This document shows, in pieces, positions 37,691 to 54,723 of a stretch of DNA of 64,000 bases. The stretch covers positions 10,473,427 through 10,537,426 of the forward strand of contig NC_045147.1 of NCBI RefSeq assembly GCF_008831285.2. The letters run 5' to 3'. How positions within the stretch are numbered: position 1 is the first letter of the stretch; every line of letters begins with the position of its first letter. Under the pieces are notes generated by a model that was given only the letters and a program-made list of their open reading frames with translations, did not search any database and had not been told where the DNA came from. The translations under genes were made by a program, and so were the position numbers. This DNA is from Nymphaea colorata (lineage: Eukaryota; Streptophyta; Magnoliopsida; Nymphaeales; Nymphaeaceae).

Positions 37691-37946
37691 AAAGTTTGGA
37701 AATTAATATACCTACTACTTCTTTTAAAGTTGTTTGTTAACTATATAAAGTTGGAAATTAATATCCCTACTTCTTTTGTTTGTTAACTATATAAAGTTTG
37801 GAAATTAATATCCCTACTTCTTTTAAAGTTGTTTGTGAACTATATAAAGTTTGGGAATTAATATCCCTACTTCTTTTGTTTGTTAACTATATAAAGTTTG
37901 GAAATTAATATCCCTACTTCTTTTAAAGTTGTTTGTTAACTATATA
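37691..37946. repeat. Minisatellite with alternating long and short units
   Basis: Five units lie head to tail, each starting AAAGTT(T)GG(A/G)AATTAATAT and ending AACTATAT. Units 1, 3 and 5 are about 53-56 bp (with TTTTAAAGTTGTTTGT); units 2 and 4 are 46-47 bp (TTTTGTTTGT). The array therefore has a dimer of about 100 bp as a higher-order unit. Each junction contains ACTATATAAAG, which on the ATG8 strand reads CTTTATATAGT, a TATA-box-like sequence. Confidence 0.93.
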
Positions 37947-38064
37947 AACTAAGGGGGTTAGGTCGCTAGTAGGTACCTGGTATTGGGTTCGATTCGGACC
38001 CACAATCGGGCTTATGGCTCGAAATGTTATCGGCCGGCTAAGATAGGCTCGATAAACTTGGGTG

Positions 38065-38185
38065 TCAAGCTTGCTAGCATTTACAATATTAAAGAATAAC
38101 ACACTTTAATGTGGCAGTGATATGAGATTTGAAAGAATAACAAACTCAAATGTGACAGTGATATGAGATTTGGACAGGTTCTTTA
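38065..38185. repeat. Dispersed repeat, copy 2, with a 43-bp tandem duplication
   Basis: GTGTCAAGCTTGCTAGCATT followed by two diverged copies of an AAGAATAACA...GTGATATGAGATTTG unit (about 38094 and 38137). It corresponds to 20920-21030. Confidence 0.65.
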
Positions 38186-39014
38186 ACAACTCGGCTCATT
38201 CTTAGGTTCAAGCCCCTAGTGCGGTGAATCTCGCATTTTTAATTTCATTCGAAAAAATATAAAATAAAAAACAAAACAGCTAACTACTTTAACAACCTTC
38301 TCCATAAAACTTTAAAAACTCGCTCAATCTTCAAGCTACTCCTTCCATATTTCTTTTTTTTTTTTTGTTATAGAAAATCGTTAATGTAATGGAGTCATAG
38401 GTAAAAGAAGAGAGGTAAATTAATCAGATCTAATAAAACCCTATACTGTATATGCATTTTATGACTAATAAAATGTCAATTTTGTCATTGGATCCAATTA
38501 TTTGAGGTTGGATTTAGATCCAGTATTGGATTGCATTGAAACCATATTGTATGTCTAATTTGATGGGAATCTTTTGAGCCGTTGATTGTAAAAAAATCGG
38601 ATGATAAAAGTTAAGTTGAAAACGTAAAAACCAAACTATTTATTCAAGCTGTATTATTTTGAAATCTTCTTCTTGTTCTTTTTTCCCATTTTTTTAAAAT
38701 ATTTTTGTCTTATTTGGGGATTCTGGACTTTGCTCTGGTTCCCAATTTGGCTTTATTTGTGATTGAGTGTACTCTTCTTATTCCTCTACCTTAAACGTTG
38801 GAGTACTTTTGCTCACATTTTTCTTCTCATAATGATGCATTCTGGATACAGTTTGGACAAGTCGGGCCTATACCAAACCCGAGTTCGTACCAGTTCCTGA
38901 CTAAGTGAGACTGTGCCTGCAAACGGATCCGAATCAGCTAAAATGCACATAAAATCGGTCTTTGATCGGATCCACTACTGTCAAAAAGAGGAAAACAGCA
39001 AATTCCATTTGAAT
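38186..39014. other. Gene-free region
   Basis: AT-rich intergenic DNA. No conserved coding sequence or clear repeat structure was seen. Confidence 0.4.
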
Positions 39015-39481
39015 TCCTACCTGGTACTAGGGGTGAACAACGAGTTGAAAAGCTCGGCTCGTGAATGAGTTCGAGTCAAGTCATTTGCTTAACGAGTCGA
39101 GCACGAGTTCATGAGTTGTCTCGTTCAAATAATCGAGTTGAGTTCGAGCTCAACACGTAGCTACCCAGTCGAGCTCGAGCTTTCATCGAGTCTCGACATG
39201 AAGATGAATATCAATTCTATTCAAATGAGTTTGTCGAGCCTTAATGTTCGAGCTCAACATGTAATGATGAATATCAATTCTATTCAAATGAGTTTGTCGA
39301 GCTTTAATCGAATGAGCTCGAGCTCAATACATAACTGCCGAGTTGAGCTCGAGTTGCTTCCGTCGAGCTATTCTCGAACTCAAGCAGTGTTTAAGCTTGA
39401 GGTTTTATTAGTTGAGCCGAGCTCGAGCTAACTGAACTCGGGCTCTACTCGGCTCGTGTTCACCCATCCTACCTGGTACTA
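39015..39481. mobile_element. GAGCTCGAG-rich element with 15-bp flanking duplication
   Basis: The element (39030-39466, 437 bp) starts GGGGTGAACA and ends TGTTCACCCA, so its ends are short inverted repeats. The interior is filled with GAGCTCGAG/CTCGAGCTC-type words and contains a 39-bp direct duplication (ATGAATATCAATTCTATTC at about 39204 and 39267). It is bracketed by a perfect 15-bp direct repeat TCCTACCTGGTACTA (39015-39029, 39467-39481), which looks like a target site duplication. There is no coding capacity. Confidence 0.8.
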
Positions 39482-42075
39482 AGTTGGTCTATCGAAACTT
39501 ATTCAATTGGAATGACAAAATTATAATTTCATAGTTTTCACATTAAAAGGTGAAGGTTGGATCGGACGTGCCTTAGTAGAAAATTCATAAATTCACAGCA
39601 CAGCACCAAGAGGCAGCTTGGTGCAAGTGATTCCCCTCACCCTTTATTTTATACAAAACAATAAAGTCAGTAGGCGACCCCTTTTTTCTTCGCAAGATTC
39701 TTTTCCATTTAAAAAAAAAAAAAAACTAACTTGGATGTTTCCATTTTATTACTTTTATTAATTATTTGTCTTAATGTTTAATCAATAATATTATTTCAAC
39801 TTATATAGTGAAAATTTCATCTTGCCTTTTGCTTTTTCTTTGAGTGAGCCTTGCAAAAGGGAAAAAGAGAATCACTTACAACATGGGCAATCTTATATAA
39901 AGAGTGAAAGGAAAAAGGTTACCACTCCAAAAAGAAAAGCTTGGCAAGGGAAAAGACAAACGAATGAATTGAGTCCAATGTTGCTCGTATCGTATCGGAA
40001 CTCTCACCGCACAACGCATTGACCGATACATCATAAACAAAATAATAATAATAATAATAATAATAACAATTTTACATTGGTGCATAAAGGTAGAAATGAC
40101 CAAAGACTATCTATTAAAATAATAAAAAAACATTTTAAAAGGGCAAAAGAGGATTTAAAAAGGTGAAATGTCTAAAATGTCCACTTCCTTTATAAAAAAT
40201 TTCAAAAATGCCTCTACCCCTTTTGTGCATATTTATTGCATGCACACGATTCAATCTGGTCTTAATCATCGCATGAAAGAATAGGGTGTCATTGTCTTCC
40301 TTATTTAAACGTTTTATTTGAGATTTTTGATGAATGATAGAGAAACACAGAATGGTCAGAACTAGGTAGGGTCTTGAATTTAACACATATATTTATGAAA
40401 CACCAATCTAGCTTATATTGAAGTGAGTTCCCTTATTTTCTATTATTCGACCACATATATTTCCTATGGTGAAAAATATACACATATTTTTTCTCTTTCT
40501 TAATGATAGATCCACCTAATCGTCTGACCATCACATCCGATTCAGATATTTATTTTTTCAAAATCTAATAAAAAAAATGCATGTCCAACAAACTTGCATT
40601 TAACGAGCAGTATTGTAAAAACTGAAAAATAAAGTCGGCCATGCTACTAATTTATTGTATCGACCAACTCAGCAATTGAATATTAGCAAAATATATACAT
40701 TCAAAAATATTCAGCTGAAAGAATCAAACCGAGTTGTCACAGATTCTAGAACACTGAGAAACAAGAAAAGTCCAAAATATTTTTTAAAAAATAAATGAGC
40801 TTCTCATACGATTATTTTAGTAAGAGAAAAAGCACTTGAATGTTAGCATAGCTGGTTGGAGAGTCGAAGAGTCCCGTCAACAGTTTGATTTCTATGAATG
40901 TTAATTTTCAGTGTTCTAAATAGAGGCCCAATGACGCACTAACGACATGCAACAATGTTAATTGGAGACCCAATGACGCACTAATTAAGCTTGGGCGGTA
41001 CTCGGCCCCACTTTGGGCTGAAAAAAAAAAAAGCATTAGGGTGGGCTCGATTAAGTTCGATTCGGTTCTATAAATTTTTTTAATATATACTTTATTAATT
41101 TTTATATATAATTATAATATTTTATTATATAATTTTATATAAAATATATACATATATTTTAATATAATAGACCGGGCCGAGCTATAAGGCTGGCTCTTGG
41201 TTTCCGGTGTCAGCCTGCCCAATGCCGAGGTTTACATTACATTCCACAATCTAGCAGAGCACCAAGGAACCTGACCTGAACCTTGAGAACAATGACGGTC
41301 CGGCCAATTTTTTTCCTCCATATTTCATTATTACCATTTTCTTTCTCCCTACGAAAACCTGAGATGGACGGCGGCTAACGAAGTTCCACGTTGAAGCCTA
41401 AAATTTGATCTTAATTTAGTAAAACTCTTTGATTTTCTAAATTTCCCACACATGGCTTCCCTTTTGAATAATTACCTGTTACGGTTTTATGGGTAAATGT
41501 AGAAGGCCCTTTCCTAGCATTGGGAAAGCATGTTCCCACATTTTATTTGAGGAAATATTTTAGTAATTAATATAAAAATTTGTAAATTCTACCTTTTAGA
41601 TTTAACTATTGAAGATATTTTGACGTATGGTTTCTTCATAACATATAAGTTTCTCTGGAAAAAAAAAAAGCTGCCGTTTGCATAAAAAAATAATAAATAT
41701 ATCTGTTTTCTGAATGATGCATAAAAGATGGATCGGCGAAAATGAAATAAATAGCGACGGAGAAGAACATACTAGAATCTTATTCCAACGGATTCGGGTT
41801 CTTTGGACTCGACACGGTTCCGCCTAACACCGGTATCTCGCTCGTTGGTAGGTAAGGCGGGGGTTCGTTTCCTGGATTTTGGTGAACCCCCACACGGCCC
41901 ACCGTCCCTCCACCCCCCCACCCCCTTTTCCTACCTGTGCCTATAAAACTCTGTTTTCCTTCTCCCCGGTTTCTTCTGACCGTTCTCTTGCTTGATCTCG
42001 TCTTTCCATCTTCTTCTCCGCATTCGTTTCTGGTTTTTGTTTGCTGTCTGGGAGTAGGCCCTAGCTGCCTCAGCC
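39482..42075. other. Intergenic region and promoter side of CDC48
   Basis: AT-rich, with a (TAA)n run at 40042-40066 and a GC-ended repeat at about 40985-41215. The last 300 bp before 42076 are pyrimidine- and C-rich (CCACCCCCCCACCCCC near 41912) and likely hold the CDC48 promoter and leader. No gene is recognised. Confidence 0.5.
40985..41215. repeat. Dispersed repeat with GC-rich ends and AT-rich core, copy B
   Basis: GGGCGGTACTCGGCCCC...GGGCTCGATTAAG and CCGGGCCGAGC flank a core of almost pure A/T with TATACTTTATTAATTT. It resembles 32060-32255. Confidence 0.5.
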
Positions 42076-48265
<6,190 letters not shown>

Positions 48266-49463
48266 GCTGTGAATACTTGGACGGATGCGACTCCAGCGAA
48301 CATTTGATCTGCAAGTCCATCCTTTTCGTGCTTTACCATCCGAGAAATTGTTCCATTCTTTCCTGAATTTTTACTTGTTGCACTCAACGCGTTTACGTTT
48401 ATTTGATGTTATACGATCACAATGAGGTGGTTGGCCCCTGTGGAATACCAACTTTCATTTAATTTGCTGTAGTGCAGGCACAAAAAGTTGGTACTGAATT
48501 TTTTTTTTTGGTTGAAATGCTACAAGTGTTGTTATCGACAGCGCCGCAATATAGTAATATACCGGCTCATGCATATCGTACTAGCGCCTTAGGTATATGT
48601 AAATTTTTGCCATTTTTTGAAATAAGCTTAAAGTGATTTTTTGTTTTTTGAATTAAAGAAGGCGATATGTAACAATTTTTATTTGTCGTTGCGTTGCATC
48701 AATGAGCAAACTAATGCAATGCTGATGCCATTTTTCACATTAGTATAGAGGATACGCATCCTTTGATTAATGAAGTCCAAGAGGAAATTTGAAGGTTTGA
48801 AACACCATTTTGTTTTCAACTCTTTAAATGGCTTTTCTTCAGTGTCTATTTTGTATAAGAAAGTGAAAACCATTAGGTGATCCCTTTACTATTCTTTTTT
48901 TTTTTTTAGAAGTAAAGCTGACTAATACCATCTCTCTTTATGCTTGCTTAATGATATAAAATTCACTTCTGTAATAAAAGTTCATTTCATCTTTTGCTTT
49001 TCGTTTGAGTGGAGTCCCTCGATGTGGTATGTTAAAAGTAAAAGGTGAATCATCACTTGCAGCCTGGGCAATCTTTTCCACTATGTTTGGATGGATAGAT
49101 GGAGGGAATGAAAAAGATACTATTATAAAATGAGAGAGGAAGGGAAACATTGGTGACGTCAGGAGAAACGAAATGAACGAAAACCATTGTAAAATTTGTT
49201 TGTATAGGAATAAAATTTGTTTGAATAAGAATAAAATGGGAAGAGAGGAATTATTAAATATTACGTTTGTCGAGTAATGAATAACTAAGTTGTGAATAGT
49301 TCATGCCCACTACCCAATAAAAACCCAAAAAATTTTCATTCTCCTTATTTTTGAACTATGTCGGGACCTAGGTAAAAACAGTACACCTATCAACTAAAGT
49401 ATCTTTATTCCATCTTTTATGGTTTAGAAGAACAGCACTTATGAAAATCTAACAGATGATATG

Positions 49464-49485
49464 TATATATATATATATATATATA
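49464..49485. repeat. (TA)n microsatellite
   Basis: Eleven TA dinucleotides in a row. Confidence 0.85.
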
Positions 49486-49659
49486 AGAAAAATTGAAATC
49501 AGCCAATTGCTTCCATGGTCAAATAATAGTTTCTACTATTTTGTGTTGTAAAAATTATATTATGTCAATTTGTAATGTTGTTAATGCACCTTTTTTGTGA
49601 CAGTTTTAAGTGATACAAAATAAAAATTCGTCCCACGAATATATGTGTGTTTTGGTGTG

Positions 49660-49728
49660 CGTGTGAGTGTGTGTGAGAGAGAGATGATGAAAATTTTCAT
49701 CCCTACTTTTTCTTTGCACTTTCTCATC

Positions 49729-49762
<34 letters not shown>
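49660..49762. repeat. Mirror pair of compound microsatellites
   Basis: A (GT)n(GA)n tract at 49660-49683 is followed 50 bp later by its inverse (CT)n(CA)n at 49730-49762. The two could pair as a hairpin with a loop that contains the palindrome GAAAATTTTC. Confidence 0.85.
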
Positions 49763-52289
49763 ATCATCTTTCGCATCATTATTAATCATCATTGACACAA
49801 ATTTACGTGACCGTGATTTTTTTTTTTGTTTTTTTCCTAAAGCACATTTTCTTTTTCAAAAATCGAAAATACATATAAAAGATACACCTTTACATTTTTC
49901 ATATATCAAACGAAACAAACATTGTTAATAAATGTTTGATTCTCAATAGTTCAAAGTTACAAAAATACAAACATAAACTTACATTGCTCCCACGCTACTA
50001 TCATCAGCCATGTGAAAACCATACAAAGTTTAGTGGTGTCGATGTGTCTATATTGAACATTAAGAAAATATATTAGTTCTATAAAAAATAAAGTTTAACA
50101 AATAGAACTCGTTACATCAAATTAAATGTTATGTAACCCATATCACTATGTTGTTGTGCCATAAACTGAGCAACTTAAGCCTAAAATTCTTGAAATTGCT
50201 GCCAAGATTGAAGAAACTAAACTTGTACAAGCAACTTCAATATCATCAACTCCCTATTTTGTGAATGCTATATTTTAATTATTTAGTTTATAAGTCATGC
50301 ATAGGAATATTCGTTGTGTAGCTTGTCATGCAATCTTCGAAACAAGTACCTGTTATCATCCCAAAATTTTTAAAGACTATATTCCATTTTCACTCAAACG
50401 AAATCATAAGTTATTTTATTTGAATTTAATTTTTGGACCCTAAGCCCAACCCTAAGCCCAAAACAGACTTTCATATCCATAGCTAAGTCCAATGCATGAC
50501 CATTCAATCCAAAACGAATTTCTAGACCCATATCTGAGTCCAAACCCAATGTTCAAATTCGAACGCGAGATTCAAATACGAAGTCCACCTCTCATATCTG
50601 AATTAGATCTAAAATCCAAGTTTAGATTTTTTAAATTTATGTATGCGTACCTCTTTCTTTCTTTTTTTTTTAAATTTTTTCCTTCTCTTTTTCTTTATTT
50701 CTCTCAAATTAAAGTATTTTTTTTCCATTCTTTTGAATATTTTTCTCTCAAGATCTTTTCATTTGCTGATTTCATGAAAATCAAAACTCAAGTAATTACC
50801 CAATATTAGAATCATTCTTGATAGTCTACAACCCCATTCCATTTTCAAAAAAATTTCTTTCTTCATAAAAATATTTATGATAGTTATAAAATGAGAAACT
50901 TAGGTGCATGTGATAGTGAGAATGTTTTTGGATGAATGTTATGGTAGGAATGAATGATTTGCTCTTCATCATGTATGATCAATGTATTCATATATCCACA
51001 TTCACTTAACATTACGAACGATCACAAACACCTCTGTAAGAGAACTTAAGCAAAATGAGATGGAACTCTAATTAAGTAGTAACCGGATTAGAACAAAATC
51101 TCAAACATACTTGAAGTCTGAAGAGAACACTAAGTGACTTCAAAAAGTGATTTCCAAATGTTTTCAAATGATATTTGTAAAGATTTCTCAATTTAAAATT
51201 TCTCAAATCAAAATGTTTCACAACATGAAATGATTCTTTAAAACTTTCTCAAAATCTTGAAATCTTCAATATTTTCTCAAACACTAACTGCATTTACAAT
51301 GAAAAAATGTTCAAGTTAAAACAAAATGCATAAAAAAAAACATAGCCTTTGGATTGGTTATCCTCGGTAAAGGTATCGGGAAAGTCAATCCTCGTACCAA
51401 CGGGCGAGTCCCTTTCTCTTGTTTCAAAATAAAATCTCATTTTTTTGAAGCACTCCAAAAACTAAAATATTTTTGGGGATACAAACAACACCTAAATAAT
51501 TTATTTCGTTTATCGTATATCTTTCAAACAACTTCATAAAGTGACATGTTTAATATATCTGTAACACAAATACCATTTTTTCTCTAATCAAAGGTCATTA
51601 ATGAAAGTTTAATTGCACCATTCAACAATGAAATATGCTACATTCTAAATGACTACAATCTAAGCGGTTCAAGAAAATTATAAGTTTTTAATCGTTCAAA
51701 CAATTCATCAAACACTTGTTGGGTGGCTAAAAAGACTAGAGACCAGAAACATTAAAATATTCAAAAAGCATATTCAAACTACAACCAATCAACTTAATAT
51801 TTTGCAAATAAGTATATGTGTAGCTGAATTAGACATAATAAAAAATTGACGCCGAAATCTGGCCAAAATGCACTGGAATCCAACAAAAAAATTATTTAGG
51901 AAAATTTGGGGGTTTTGGGTTTGTCTTGAGATTTTATGCTATTAATATATCAAATTAAAGTATTAAGCTCAACAGACATTCTTGCAAAGTTTCACGGCCA
52001 AATACTACCAGAAAACGGTTATTTTTTACTGAAAAATTTTGGATATATACCACACAAGCATGTTACAACAACCTTTTTAAGCTTCAAGCAATCCAAAAAC
52101 GATGAAAAGCACCTCCACTTGCCATAAAATCGCCGGTAGGAAGAAGAGGGAAGAGAAAATAAAAGAGGGACGAAGAATAGAAGAGAAAAAGGGTTTGTGA
52201 CGTGGTAATAACTCGGGAAAGGTTTTGTCGATGCGTGATGCTGCTTCGTTAAAAGCATACTTAAAAACATCACAAGGTTTTACTAATGT

Positions 52290-52757
52290 CCGGAGTCAAC
52301 ATGTTGATGGAAGTGTAGTTTTACTGACACGCAGAACAAACATTGATAATTCTTCGTCGAAAATATGTTTCATCGACGTGAGAAATGTTACAGGTCGGTA
52401 AATCTAACAACTTCTGCTAACATCCGTAGATGAATGTTTGTACGTTTCATCAGGAAAAAATTTTGATCGACTCGAGAACAGTCACGTGTCTGTAAAACTG
52501 AGCTTCTTTCAGTACTTTTATCGACCTTCGGAATAGGACGTTGGTAAAAATTGTTTTTTAGCGACGTAAGAGTTGCGGACATTGGTAAAAGGCAAACTTC
52601 AACGACATGTGTCGATGAAGGCAGCTTTTCACTGACTCTATCTCTGGATGACAGCAAAAAAATTATATTTAGCGATTGTCTTCGGGTCGTCAGTAAAAGT
52701 TGACTTTCACTTACATAAGTTTTCCATGTGTTGGTAAATCCATTTGGTTTTTTAGTG
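52290..52757. mobile_element. CACTA (En/Spm) transposon terminal region
   Basis: The segment carries about ten degenerate units of 35-55 bp that share TCGACG/GCGACG and end in GGTAAA(A) (for example GGTCGGTAAA at about 52393, GTTGGTAAAA at about 52541 and ATTGGTAAAA at about 52581). It finishes with TTTTTTAGTG at 52757, the reverse complement of a CACTA terminus. Subterminal CGTCGGTAAA-type repeats and CACTA/TAGTG ends are typical of plant CACTA elements. I did not find the partner CACTA end, so the element may be truncated or its left end diverged. Confidence 0.65.
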
Positions 52758-54723
52758 CTTCTTCTGTTCCTGTGAGCACTTCTATGTTTCCCATCTTCAC
52801 CATTGACTCCGCGAACAGTGTTGCTCACACATTGCCCCTGAACTGTAACAAAGCATTCAACAATTGATCTCCGTTTTTTTTTCTGGTGAGATGCACTGGA
52901 GTTCTAGTTCAGAGTTGTATTAATCTTCTCAACTAATTGAACTGATACAAAGTTGACATGTGTTTTGTCTCCTCAAAATTACTTAGAGCTCCAAGAAATA
53001 TTCTGGGCACCATGAAGTATTGTTGTGACCATATATGGCAAGCCTCTCACCCAATAGGATCAACTTCAGATCAGTTACCTCGTGAGTGACCTTTCAGGCT
53101 ACAATGCTACTAACTAATAATCATGCACTTATTTGTGTGCAACTTTCTACTTTATCCCCTTTTGAAATTTCTAAAGTTAGAAAATCATTGAGTTTAGATT
53201 TTTGCAAAAAGTTTCCGTTGTTTAGATAGTTAATACCTCCTATAAAAGCGATTAAACCTATGGTGATCAATTACCTCATGCGGCTCTCCCTGTCCACTGC
53301 CCTACTTCTTCTTTCGGTGAGTGGGATGGAACCACTTGAAAAAGGCAGGAAAATCAAATCTTCGGGCAAAATTACACTCACCACTTGAAAAAGAGCTGAA
53401 TGGTTACGGGACATTATACCAGCATTTCGATTCCGAGTTTCACCCTATATGCCATAAGAGCATAGTGCCCCACCCGAATTAAAAGGGTAACAGTGACACC
53501 TCTTGTCACCAGCTATGCCATACAATTTATGCCAAGTCTTCAAGGTCATGATACAAACAAGTCCTTAGATCTTGATACAAAGAAGCCAAAACCATAAACC
53601 TTCAAAGACTTGCACAATTTTAAGTGCTGGAGATTTTAACAGAAACTAGGGAGAAAATAATATAGCAAAAAATGTAAACTTTTCACAAAGGCCATAGATC
53701 CTTTTTCAGATTCTGATATAATAATGTATAAGCCCCCTGAGAAGTAAACCTCCAGTTAGGCCCAAACATCATGCTGTAGACCGTTCCAATAGAAAGCAAA
53801 CCGCAATTGGATGTGAACTAAGTAGGGTGCTCAGACTTGTTTATAAAAACGGTCAACCTTTTTGAACTTAGTTTACAAAAGAGAATAGGAAAGCTAATCA
53901 AATTTGATCTACCAACAGCCTTTAGCCACTACGGATTCAAATCCAGCTTATCTAAATCCTGTCATTGCACATAATTTGGCTGTCATGGCAAATAGTTTGG
54001 CACATCATTGAGCACATACACAAGCCTAAGGGCTTGGCTAGTTGGCTACGTGTGATCTTTGCAGGTCGGACGAGCAGCTTTAGTTTGACTGGTCAGGTTC
54101 TGGGCTTGATAAGTTATCTTCAAGCAAGTCTCTATGACTTTGTTTTCCTTATTAGCTTTAAGGAAAAGCATACCACTTTTAAAAAAAAATTAAGAGGAGC
54201 ACTTCAATCGATAACATGACAGTAGTAACCAGTAAGAAAAAACAGCCATGTGAGATAGGTCTACGCCTGAGGCAAAATATAAGTTCTGAAAGGGTAGGTA
54301 CGCTTTTGTAAAATGATCCACTCCTGAGGCATGTTTCTATAAATTGTTCATAATTGAATATAAGAAAGAGCACCACTAAAATGGCAAAATTTTAGTTTAC
54401 ACATTATCATCAGCAAGGGCAAACCCCCTCCTTCAACAGCAAATGGATCGCCAATATCATCTATGTGTGGTATTTGAGGAAAACTAACAGGCAGAATTAA
54501 TATACACATTATTATCAGAAAAGTAATACTATATACAAAGAAATATCAAGACAATAAAGGACAAGAAAAGCAGAGAGTAACTTGGGAATGATGTATCCTG
54601 GAATTCGCAGAGCCACACACCAGGTCTCCACCATAGATGCATGCATGTCATTCCTTTTTTAGCTGCCACTTGTCATACGCAACAAGGGGACAAATCACTT
54701 TACCCTCCCCATGCACAGGAATA
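52758..54723. other. Gene-free region
   Basis: Intergenic DNA between the CACTA end and the last exon of the At5g43822-like gene; its upper part should contain the 3' untranslated region of that gene. No protein is recognised. Confidence 0.4.

Larger units (their letters stand above)
48266..52289. other. Gene-free AT-rich region downstream of CDC48
   Basis: This begins with the CDC48 3' untranslated region. The rest is AT-rich, with microsatellites at 49464-49485 and 49660-49762. Much of it may be the interior of the CACTA-type element whose end is at 52757. No transposase or other protein is recognisable. Confidence 0.45.

Noticed and set aside
52388-52828. 146-codon minus-strand frame
   Set aside because: It lies on the CACTA subterminal repeats and has no protein family features.
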